Assembly: GCF_003967355.1 (NCBI RefSeq)
Contig: NZ_BIFH01000016.1
Span: 286,256 to 350,255, forward strand
Length of the DNA stretch: 64,000 nucleotides
Source: Embleya hyalina
Lineage (GTDB): Bacteria; Actinomycetota; Actinomycetes; Streptomycetales; Streptomycetaceae
Direction of reading: 5' to 3'
This document shows positions 57,959-64,000 of this stretch, one piece after another; positions within the stretch are counted from its first letter, which is position 1, and each line of letters begins with the position of its first letter. Made by a program: the position numbers and the translations under genes. The notes below the pieces were generated by a model. It saw nothing but the letters and a program-made list of their open reading frames with translations, ran no database searches and was not told the origin of the DNA.

Positions 57959-58340
57959 GACGACCTCCGGACTCGGATTCGGGCAGGGCCTCCACCCTCG
58001 CCGCACCGCCGCACGGCGTCGTCGCCCGACGGACCGCCGCCGCGTCCCCCAGGCGGGGGACGTCCGGCTACCCCAAAGGTCGCCGCGCCCGGCCGCCGCC
58101 CCGATCCGCCCCGGCCTACCCAAGCGTCCTCAAACGCCGGACGGGCTGGATTTTGCGGACCGAGTGCTTTCGGCCCGGTCCGGCGCGGCTGGGCTGGGTC
58201 TGCGGTTGCGATCGTGCGTGAGGCCGGTTGTGTCGAGACGAAACCACAGCGAGGAACGATCGTGCCGGCACGCGACAAAGACGCCGAAGGCCAAGGTCGG
58301 TCAGCCCCAACCCGTGTTTTCGGGCTGGGGCTGACAGGTG
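57959..58340. other. Intergenic region with a common streptomycete repeat
   Basis: No gene is visible. Positions 58129-58154 hold CAAACGCCGGACGGGCTG with flanking CT and GATTTT, a string I recall as frequent between genes in Streptomyces chromosomes. Base composition falls to the right of it. The region ends with the terminator of the methyltransferase gene (58300-58335). Confidence 0.5.
58300..58335 (-). terminator. Terminator of the methyltransferase operon
   Basis: GTCAGCCCCAACCCG (58300-58314) and CGGGCTGGGGCTGAC (58321-58335) pair with one mismatch around TGTTTT, 5 bases after the methyltransferase stop codon. Confidence 0.8.
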
Positions 58341-59447
58341 CTATGCGCCGGACGTCGGTCCGATTTCCACTCGGCCGTTCGGCCCGTCGAGCCACGTCGA
58401 CTGACCGTCACGGGTCACGGTGACCCCGTGCTGTTCGCGAGTGGGTTCGCCCTGGGCACACCACGCTTCGTACGCGGCTTCGATTTCCGCCCACAGATCA
58501 CGGGGGCCGGACTCGTTCACCTCGAAGGAGTCCACACCGGGCTTGTAGTCGATGGCTGCCCATGACGTCCCGTCGGCGTACCAGACCGTGAACTCTTCGG
58601 CCCGGTCGCCCGACCCGAAGAACGTCCGGTGCTCTACCTCGGGCAATCGCAACCCGATTGCGAAGTCCGCGTGTTCCTCCCGGATGGGTCGCGGGTCCAT
58701 TGCCGTATGTCGTACCCGAGCCGTGTCCGGGTCCGCGATGACGTCACCAACCAATCGCCGGTCCTCGAACCGGCGACGCTGCGACCGAGCGAACATGAAT
58801 GCGGCATTGCCGACGAACCGGCCGCTCGCCGTGCCGTCGTCCGCGACGACCGACCGCAACAGCCCGCTGTTGTTGTACGGCGTGCCCCAAGGCGTCACGA
58901 TCACCCCGCCGGGGCGTACCTGCTCTACCCACTCGTAGGGCACGCGCTGAACCGCCATGGTCGCAATGAGGCGGTCGTACGGTGCGCCTTCCTTGTGCCC
59001 CCGCAAGCCGTCGCCGACGATCAGCGTCGGTTCGAAGTCGCAGGCGAACAAGGCCGCGCGGGCTTGGTCGGCGACGAGCGGATCGATCTCGATCGACGTC
59101 ACCCGGCCGCGCGTCAGCGCCGTGGCCAACAGCGCTGTCGACCAGCCGCTTCCCGTGCCGATTTCGAGCACGTTGTCATCGGTGTTCGGGTCGAGCTGTT
59201 CGAGCATGAGTCGAACGAGGAACGGCATGGACACGGACGACGTGGGGATCATGTGACCGGCGTCGGTCCCGTCGTCCACCTGAGTAACGAGCGGGATGTC
59301 CGCCGCTACGGCTTCCTCCCATGCGCTCGGGTCGGTGCTGCGGTCGATCCGTGCGTCGTCGTCGCCTGCCCACACCACTTCGGGGATGTACGGGCGACGG
59401 GGTGTGTCCGCGAACACGCGATCCCACGCGGGACGTGTGTCCGTCAC
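58341..59447 (-). CDS. Protein-isoaspartate methyltransferase-like enzyme, candidate RiPP modifier
   Basis: The 368 residues have a PCMT-type fold: MIPTSSVSMPFLVRLMLEQL (the TS/SS-P loop), DNVLEIGTGSGWSTALLATA (motif I) and VTSIEIDPLVADQARAALFA, then YDRLIATMAVQRVPYEWVEQ and RPGGVIVTPWGTPY. It is longer than housekeeping PIMT (about 220) and carries an extra C-terminal domain, as in the actinomycete PIMT homologues of RiPP systems. The GTG start overlaps the stop codon of a 43-residue peptide gene (GTGA) and follows AAGGACAA. I infer that it methylates an Asp of that peptide to give an aspartimide (imiditide type). Confidence 0.85.
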   Translation of the reverse strand: MTDTRPAWDRVFADTPRRPYIPEVVWAGDDDARIDRSTDPSAWEEAVAADIPLVTQVDDGTDAGHMIPTSSVSMPFLVRLMLEQLDPNTDDNVLEIGTGSGWSTALLATALTRGRVTSIEIDPLVADQARAALFACDFEPTLIVGDGLRGHKEGAPYDRLIATMAVQRVPYEWVEQVRPGGVIVTPWGTPYNNSGLLRSVVADDGTASGRFVGNAAFMFARSQRRRFEDRRLVGDVIADPDTARVRHTAMDPRPIREEHADFAIGLRLPEVEHRTFFGSGDRAEEFTVWYADGTSWAAIDYKPGVDSFEVNESGPRDLWAEIEAAYEAWCAQGEPTREQHGVTVTRDGQSTWLDGPNGRVEIGPTSGA

Positions 59448-59575
59448 TTGTCCTTGTCCTTCGGGTCGGTGGGGTCGCTCGACGGGATCGGCTTGTCCTT
59501 CGGCCATTGGCCGTCCTTGTCACGGTGGGGGGTCTTGCCGTCCCCGTCGTTGCCGGGCTTTCCGTGTTCAGCCAT
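59444..59575 (-). CDS. 43-residue Asp-Gly-rich peptide, candidate imiditide precursor
   Basis: GGGAGG seven bases before an ATG opens a 43-residue, highly charged, Cys-free peptide (MAEHGKPGNDGDGKTPHRDK at the start, ending DPTDPKDKDK). It has Asp-Gly at 10-11, 12-13 and 21-22, the pairs most prone to aspartimide formation. One Trp (24) is the only aromatic. It overlaps the PIMT-like gene by 4 bases, so the two are translated together. Multiply charged precursors with an adjacent PIMT homologue define imiditides. The match is by pattern, not by identity. Confidence 0.6.
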   Translation of the reverse strand: MAEHGKPGNDGDGKTPHRDKDGQWPKDKPIPSSDPTDPKDKDK

Positions 59576-59727
59576 CGTCGTACCTCCCGGGTTGTCGAGT
59601 CGGTATCCATGCTGTGCCTGCCCGCCGGTCGCGGGACGCCGAATACCCATAAGGGGTAGAGCGGTTCCGCTCTCCGGTTGGGGTGGGGCAGGCGTCGCAG
59701 TAGTGGAATGCCGGGGGCGCAGGAGCG

Positions 59728-60120
59728 TCACGCCATCACTCCCGCCGCGCGTGCCGCGACGGTCCAGTCATGGACGGGCCAGGTCGTGGCTTCGGCGAGT
59801 TCGGCGCGCCGTCCTTCCGCTCGTCGCTGTTCTTCGGCCGCTTTTGCTTCGGCGGATTGGCAGCGCCGTTCGGCGAGTTCTTCCGGCGTCATCAGGTAAG
59901 GCGGGACGACCGTCGCCGAATCCTGCATGGGCGGGTTGTCGTCGGCGGGGGTGGGCGGCACGAAGTCGCGCCATTGGGGCCGGGTTTGCGGCTTCGGGTC
60001 CGTGGGGCTGCCGGTGCGGAGGCGCTTGGGCTCGGCGGGCCGGGCATGCCATCCGGCCGACCTCGGCGGGGTGAGCAGTCGGCGCAGCCATCGGAAAATG
60101 GCAGCGATAAAGTGGGGCAC
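59728..60120 (-). CDS. Uncharacterised 130-residue protein
   Basis: A GTG start after GGGAGCTGACGAC gives 130 residues. The first 18 (PHFIAAIFRWLRRLLTPP) form a basic amphipathic helix. A Pro-rich middle and a charged helix (MTPEELAERRCQSAEAKAAE) follow. I do not recognise it. It lies between the kinase (91 bases upstream) and the peptide gene (152 bases downstream), on the same strand, and is probably in the same operon. Confidence 0.62.
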   Translation of the reverse strand: MPHFIAAIFRWLRRLLTPPRSAGWHARPAEPKRLRTGSPTDPKPQTRPQWRDFVPPTPADDNPPMQDSATVVPPYLMTPEELAERRCQSAEAKAAEEQRRAEGRRAELAEATTWPVHDWTVAARAAGVMA

Positions 60121-60211
60121 GTCGTCAGCTCCCTGGTAAAGCCGTCGGCCAAACCCGGGACCGTTCCAGCGGTCGCCGGGGCTTTTTCATGTGTGGGTCA
60201 CGGCCAGGCCG

Positions 60212-60994
60212 TCACCGATCGAGCAGCGAGGCCCAGCGTGCGACGTGTTCGGGGCTGTCGGCGCATTCGGCGGTCGCCCCGGCCACGTAGGCGCGGATGG
60301 CCGCTCGACTCGCCATGCGCCACGCCGGGAACCGGGCCAGCCACGCTCGGGCTTGCGCCGGGTTGTGTCCGCTGAACAGCAGCCACATGTAAAGGCCGGC
60401 GTACTCCGCCCACGCGGGACCGAGTACGGCGCGGCCCCAGTCGACCAGCACGACCTGATCGCCGTAGCCGGCGCGCCGGAGCATCACGTTCGACGGAACG
60501 AGGTCGTTGTGCAGCAGGTGATTGCCGGACAGCAACGAGCGTTGGTCGCCGTCCAGGTACTTGGTCCACTGGTGGGCGAGCGTCGGCAGCGCCAAGCCGT
60601 GTGGCGGGCGGATCTGTTGAACTTCCCGCAACGTCGCCGACAGGTACCCGAGATCGGTGTGTCCGGGTGACAGGTCGGCTTGCCCGCCCTTGACGAAGCC
60701 GAACAGGAGCACGGTCCAGCCGTGTTCGGCGACGTGTCCGAGCAGGGGCGCGGCGAACCGGTTCACGATCGGGGCGAGCAGGGTCTCGCGCCGGTACTGC
60801 TCCATCGTGGCGGTGTCGTGATCGGGTGCGGCCTTGGCGAACACCTTGCCGCTGTCGGTGGTCAGCGCTCCCGTGAAGGGTGCGTTGCTGTGCCAGGTGG
60901 TGATGCGGTCGGATGCGCGGACCGGCCCCGTGACCGATTCGACGGCGGACCGAAGCCCTTCGGGCAACTCGGGCCATGTGTAGCGCGTACTCAT
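60212..60994 (-). CDS. APH-like kinase
   Basis: The 260 residues follow the APH/choline-kinase plan: SGKVFAKAAPDHDTATMEQY in the N-lobe, then LLHNDLVPSNVMLRRAGYGD (HNDLxxxN catalytic loop) and VVLVDWGRAVLGPAWAEYAG (DW metal loop). Substrate may be a small molecule or a peptide. GAGAGGACACA precedes the ATG, which overlaps the stop codon of a small upstream ORF (ATGA). It probably belongs to the same transcript as the peptide and methyltransferase genes. Confidence 0.85.
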   Translation of the reverse strand: MSTRYTWPELPEGLRSAVESVTGPVRASDRITTWHSNAPFTGALTTDSGKVFAKAAPDHDTATMEQYRRETLLAPIVNRFAAPLLGHVAEHGWTVLLFGFVKGGQADLSPGHTDLGYLSATLREVQQIRPPHGLALPTLAHQWTKYLDGDQRSLLSGNHLLHNDLVPSNVMLRRAGYGDQVVLVDWGRAVLGPAWAEYAGLYMWLLFSGHNPAQARAWLARFPAWRMASRAAIRAYVAGATAECADSPEHVARWASLLDR

Positions 60995-61206
60995 TGTGTC
61001 CTCTCGGGTGGTCTGGTCACGGGGTCGGTGCGGCTGCTACTTCTTGGTACGGACTGCGGGACAGTGCCTCTCGTGTCGGTAGTGCTCGGATGGCGCGGAC
61101 CCCGCCCGGCGCTCAACGGGCGCTCACGCGGGAGAAGTTCGCTCGCTGTGACGATCGCAACCGCTTCTCCGTCCGCGCCCACCACGAAGCCCGCTTCACG
61201 GCTCAC
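60991..61206 (-). CDS. Small ORF coupled to the kinase gene (71 residues)
   Basis: A GTG at 61206, overlapping the stop codon of the preceding small ORF by 4 bases, gives 71 residues (SREAGFVVGADGEAVAIVTA at the start, then a Ser/Thr/Arg/Pro-rich tail). Its own stop overlaps the kinase start (ATGA). I do not recognise the protein. The double overlap is the main evidence that it is translated; codon use is looser than in the chromosome around the island. Confidence 0.42.
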   Translation of the reverse strand: MSREAGFVVGADGEAVAIVTASELLPRERPLSAGRGPRHPSTTDTRGTVPQSVPRSSSRTDPVTRPPERTQ

Positions 61207-61346
61207 GACAACCATCCGGAAGGTGCGCGCCGAACAACCAAGCGAGGGGACCGGGCACGAACCCGGCGGATGATCCATCCCCGAATGGCGTACTGATCCG
61301 GGCTCAACGTCCGCAGCACACCGGGCGGATGCTTCGACTTCGTCAT
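61203..61346 (-). CDS. Small ORF at the head of the kinase operon (47 residues)
   Basis: GGAAGGAAGCGGC before an ATG opens 47 residues (MTKSKHPPGVLRTLSPDQYA, then WIIRRVRARSPRLVVRR), strongly basic. Its TGA overlaps the GTG of the next ORF by 4 bases. The good ribosome site and the overlap support translation. No family is recognised. It could be a leader peptide for the operon. Confidence 0.42.
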   Translation of the reverse strand: MTKSKHPPGVLRTLSPDQYAIRGWIIRRVRARSPRLVVRRAPSGWLS

Positions 61347-61629
61347 GCCGCTTCCTTCCAGAGCATGCGCCCCGGCGCCGGGACCACGTGCGATCGAGAC
61401 CGACGCCGGGGCAGTTCAAGGCGCGACGAACCAGCCGCTCGGCAGGGCGCGGCAAGTCCCAGGATCACCATTCGGTGTTGCTGATGTCGCTCTCAGTAGC
61501 CTGCTCCTGTGAAGGAAATAGTGCAAGTCCCCATTTTGGATACCCCTGTTATGGATGAGCCGACCTTGTTGAGGCTGCCCGCAGCCCGGCAGACTGCAGG
61601 GCGAGCGAGGAGCCTTGGGAGGGGTGAAC

Positions 61630-62496
61630 GTGACCGTCAATCGCAACCCGACCGTTCGGCAGAGACGGTTGGCACGTACGTTGCGGGAGATCCGCACCGG
61701 CGCGGGCAGGACGATTGCGCAAGCCGCAGGCACGCTTGCGTGCGCAGAATCGAAGATCAGTCGCATCGAGAGTGGCCAGTCGGGCATCCGACTCGTGGAT
61801 CTTCGGTTGCTCCTCGACGCGTACGGCGTCGACGACGAGAGTGTTCGTCTGCGTTTGGAAGAGCTGTCGAGAGGAGGTCGACAGCGGGGCTGGTGGAACC
61901 GTTATGCACAGGATCTCAATCCGATGTACGCCGATTACATCGCGCTGGAAGCCGACGCATCAGAGTTCTTGAGTGTCCAACCCTTCCTTATCCCGGGGCT
62001 TCTACAGACCGAGAGATATACCCGGGCCGTCGTCAAAGCTCAGATGCCGGATGTCACGGATGATCAAGTCGACACCTTGACGAAGATTCGGCAGGAGCGA
62101 CGTTCCGTGCTGACCCGCCCGGATCCGTTGACAGTATGGGTTGTGCTCTCCGAATGGGTCCTCGGCCAGGAGATCGGCGGCCAAGCGGTCATGCAAGAAC
62201 AATTTGCGTATGTGATTGACATGGCCGGCGAGCCCAATATCAGCCTTCAGATCCTGCCAAAGACTTCGGAAGCTCATGCCGCGCTGTTCGGCCCGTTCGT
62301 CATCCTGACATTCCCCGATCCGGCCGAAACCGACGTCGTCTACGTTGATGGCATGGTGAGCACCATCTATATCGAAGAGCCTGACGAAGTCATGAAATAT
62401 TCAGCGCTCGCCCGCCGCGTCGTCGCGGACGCACATCCTTACAAGAAGTCGCTTGCTCTGATAAAGAGCGCTGCCAATGGAATGGGTTCCAAATGA
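61630..62496 (+). CDS. XRE-family regulator with DUF5753 domain
   Basis: The 288 residues have an N-terminal HTH (RQRRLARTLREIRTGAGRTI, IAQAAGTLACAESKISRIES) and a DUF5753 domain (ALEADASEFLSVQPFLIPGL, QTERYTRAVVKAQMP, later VMKYSALARRVVADA). Such proteins pair with short DUF397 proteins across streptomycetes and affect development and antibiotic genes. The GTG at 61630 is chosen for GGGAGGGG five or six bases before it; GTG 61624 is an alternative. The stop overlaps DUF397 (ATGA). Base composition is lower than outside the island. Confidence 0.92.
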   Translation: MTVNRNPTVRQRRLARTLREIRTGAGRTIAQAAGTLACAESKISRIESGQSGIRLVDLRLLLDAYGVDDESVRLRLEELSRGGRQRGWWNRYAQDLNPMYADYIALEADASEFLSVQPFLIPGLLQTERYTRAVVKAQMPDVTDDQVDTLTKIRQERRSVLTRPDPLTVWVVLSEWVLGQEIGGQAVMQEQFAYVIDMAGEPNISLQILPKTSEAHAALFGPFVILTFPDPAETDVVYVDGMVSTIYIEEPDEVMKYSALARRVVADAHPYKKSLALIKSAANGMGSK

Positions 62497-62690
62497 CTGA
62501 AAGCAGCTTGACAGCCACGGCCGATCCTGCATGGCGGAAATCATCGTTCTCCGGCGCGCAGAGCGAGTGTGTAGAGATTGCCCCGATCAAGAATGCGATG
62601 GCGATTCGCGATAGCAAAGACCCGAGCGTCGGAAACCTTGCAGTCGGCGTATCCGCGTGGGTGGCCCTGACCGCTTCGCTGCGGGCCTGA
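62493..62690 (+). CDS. DUF397-family protein
   Basis: The 65 residues contain AWRKSSFSGAQSECVEIAPI and IRDSKDPSVGNLAV, the DUF397 signature W-x-K-S-S-x-S and RDSK. These small proteins are partners, probably antagonists or co-factors, of the XRE/DUF5753 protein encoded just upstream, with which it overlaps by 4 bases. A hairpin follows at 62704. Confidence 0.95.
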   Translation: MTESSLTATADPAWRKSSFSGAQSECVEIAPIKNAMAIRDSKDPSVGNLAVGVSAWVALTASLRA

Positions 62691-62703
62691 CGGCAGCTCT
62701 GAC

Positions 62704-62735
62704 GCCCTGTCACCCAGGCATGGGTGATGGGGCGC
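62704..62735 (+). terminator. Terminator after DUF397
   Basis: CGCCC-TG-TCACCCA (62704-62717) and TGGGTGA-TG-GGGCG (62722-62735) pair with an inner two-base bulge around GGCA, 14 bases after the stop codon. Confidence 0.75.
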
Positions 62736-62837
62736 CTTGCTGCCCGGACAACGCGGAAGTGCCAATGGCGTATAGCCCGGGGTCGATGCGTTCTCGGGTG
62801 GCGACATGAGCGGCTCGCCCATGCTCAGTAGCTGGTG

Positions 62838-62954
62838 GAACTGCACGCCGGTACCGGATCACGCGCCATGGCCACCATGCGGAACCTGGTCATCGGTCTC
62901 GTGCGCCGAGTCGGCTGGATCGGCATCGCCGCAGCAGTCGATCACCACCGAGGG
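62838..62954 (+). pseudogene. C-terminal remnant of a DDE transposase (ISAs1-like)
   Basis: The stretch reads [20 protein letters not shown] followed by [15 protein letters not shown]. This is the pattern of the C-terminal end of ISAs1/IS4-like transposases (xMATLRNLAIGLLRxxGxxNIAAAxRHHAR). Only about 35 residues remain; no upstream transposase domain, start or inverted repeats are seen. It marks an old insertion at this edge of the island. The flanking 62736-62837 and 62955-63166 hold no gene I can support. Confidence 0.6.
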
Positions 62955-63166
62955 GCCGGGTTCCGGGTGGGCGTGAAAGTGCGTATTTCGGTGGTCTTGT
63001 CTGGAGTTGGTGTGGGGCGAGTGGGTGGAGGCGGGTACCGTCCTGGTCGTGTCCGGTGATCTCCCAGGCGGTGGACCGTGCCGTGAGGGTGCGGCGGTGG
63101 GAGCGCGATCGGCTTATTCGGGATGGCTGTCGAACACCGACTCGGGACAGATCGTGGCGGTACCGG

Positions 63167-63577
63167 ATGCTTGAGAACTTCGAGATCTCTTTCATGGGCA
63201 GCCTGTCGTGGGACGAACTGCGCACAGCGCTGTCGAAGCACTTGCGGACGCCGATCGAAAACGTGGTCATGCTTGGCGATTGGCTGGATCTACCGCCGAA
63301 GAGGCAGATCGAATCGACAAGCCTGGACATCATCCGGCAGGAAGGTGGGTACCGGACGCTCATCGACGGCACTTCCCCACTGATTGTTCATGGCGAGAAG
63401 CTCGGCCTCCTGGCGGCAGCGCTGGCCATGGAGTTCTCGACGAGCGTTGCGGTCGGCGACTACACGCATGACTGCGGATACTCATGTGGTCGATTCATCG
63501 TCTACCGGCCCGACGGGAGAACGTTCTTTGCGGTTGAAAAATCTGACTGCGAATTCTGGGATCTTGAGCTCTGGTAA
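63167..63577 (+). CDS. Uncharacterised protein
   Basis: The 136 residues start MLENFEISFMGSLSWDELRT and end FAVEKSDCEFWDLELW. The protein is acidic and mixed alpha/beta (GEKLGLLAAALAMEFSTSVA, DYTHDCGYSCGRFIVYRPDG). Its aromatic, acidic C-terminus recalls small immunity-like proteins, but I do not recognise a family. No clear ribosome site precedes the ATG; a GTG at 63056 is in frame but its extra residues look non-coding. Codon use is less GC-rich than outside the island. Confidence 0.55.
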   Translation: MLENFEISFMGSLSWDELRTALSKHLRTPIENVVMLGDWLDLPPKRQIESTSLDIIRQEGGYRTLIDGTSPLIVHGEKLGLLAAALAMEFSTSVAVGDYTHDCGYSCGRFIVYRPDGRTFFAVEKSDCEFWDLELW

Positions 63578-64000
63578 CGCAGGACCGAGTGGAAGCGAGT
63601 AGCCACGAGCCTGGTCTTGGCTGGGAGTGTCAACGGTTGTAGGTACGCACCGAACGGGCTCAATGGGAAGCGGCCTCCCTGCCGGCGGAAGTGCCCGGGG
63701 GGAGGGGCCCGCCTGGGGTGGGGCGAGCTGAGCCGCGCCGCGTTGGTCGGACTCGCGCTCTGAGCGACGCTTGGGCGCTTCTCCGGCCGACCGGCGAACT
63801 GCGGTCTCGCCGTTGTGGCAGCACATGCAAGATGCTCGGGCGTGGCGGGGTCGGGCGCGTCCTGGTCGATGAGTTGCCGCCGGCTGAGCGGGAAGTGGTC
63901 GGCGACGACGGTGGGTTGGGGGCAGAGCACACACCATGGGTTCGCGTGGATGAAAGCGGCCCGAAGGTGCTTCCACCCGGTCGGCGCATGGCGATTGGCC
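63502..64000 (-). pseudogene. HNH endonuclease gene, frameshifted and cut by window edge
   Basis: Reading leftward from 63999, one frame gives ANRHAPTGWKHLRAAFIHAN, then PWCVLCPQPTVVADHFPLSR, the first half of an HNH domain (CxxC and D-H). The second half, CMCCHNGETAVRR (second CxxC with the H-N), is in another frame, so one base seems missing near 63834. Downstream of the break neither frame resembles a usual HNH tail. The 5' end lies outside the window. A sequencing error is possible. Such HNH proteins come from phages and other mobile elements. Confidence 0.6.

Noticed and set aside
61440..61510. Sigma-70-type promoter TTGCTG / TAGCCT before the XRE gene
   Set aside because: Spacer is only 13 bases; not credible as a promoter pair.
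61509..62063. Plus-strand reading starting GTG 61509
   Set aside because: First 35 residues look plausible but it runs out of frame through the XRE gene and loses coding character; a leader role cannot be shown.

Overview
The window is a 64 kb piece of a very GC-rich genome whose coding frames end almost always in G or C. GTG starts, GGAG-type ribosome sites and many actinomycete-restricted families (XRE/DUF5753 plus DUF397, DUF6204, DUF1062, NACHT-caspase proteins, DrrAB-type transporters, mycothiol-type DinB folds) point to a streptomycete or a close relative. The genus is inference. I saw no rRNA, tRNA or CRISPR array.

Layout. 1-11.3 kb holds small independent housekeeping and accessory genes: a Gfo/Idh/MocA oxidoreductase, an ankyrin protein, a hemerythrin-like protein, a SecD-P1-like lipoprotein, a MarR/proline iminopeptidase divergent pair, a CE7 esterase, a GtrA-like membrane protein, acetyltransferases, an AraC regulator and a DinB protein. 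11.3-17.0 kb is dominated by one 1,727-residue protein with a caspase-like protease, a NACHT NTPase and a long HEAT-like array. This is the architecture of bacterial NLR-like anti-phage or conflict proteins, and a small helical protein is encoded divergently next to it. 17-26.8 kb has HIT, APH-like, TetR, alpha/beta-hydrolase, GlxA-type AraC, maleylpyruvate-isomerase-like, cytidine deaminase and Nudix genes, then a two-component system. 27.0-32.5 kb has two DrrAB-type ABC exporters. The first sits opposite the two-component system. The second follows a ribbon-helix-helix regulator with three ATGRCGYCAT sites at its own start, and a DUF4097 gene. 32.7-44.3 kb holds a VOC/flavin-oxidase/ferredoxin cluster, a secreted protein, an XRE-cupin/GNAT pair, a YibE/F transporter opposite an Lrp regulator, DUF6204, DUF1062, a 2H phosphoesterase, and a secreted glycerophosphodiesterase.

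44.8-55.3 kb is a compact non-ribosomal peptide locus of two translationally coupled genes: A-T-C-A-T, then C-A-T-TE fused to an MFS transporter. The second adenylation domain reads like a glycine domain. The third lacks the usual substrate-anchoring Asp. The thioesterase carries Cys in place of Ser. Synthesis, release and export thus appear to sit in two polypeptides. A TetR/YceI divergent pair follows.

58.1-64.0 kb looks like an accessory island of visibly lower GC. It carries a leftward chain of tightly coupled small genes: two tiny ORFs, an APH-like kinase, a 130-residue protein, a 43-residue Asp-Gly-rich peptide, and a protein-isoaspartate-methyltransferase-like enzyme overlapping that peptide by 4 bases. 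The last pair resembles an imiditide (aspartimide RiPP) precursor and its modifying enzyme. Beyond it lie an XRE/DUF397 pair, a transposase C-terminal remnant, an orphan ORF and a frameshifted HNH nuclease at the edge. The three places most worth attention are the caspase-NACHT-HEAT protein, the TE-MFS fused NRPS, and the methyltransferase/peptide pair.
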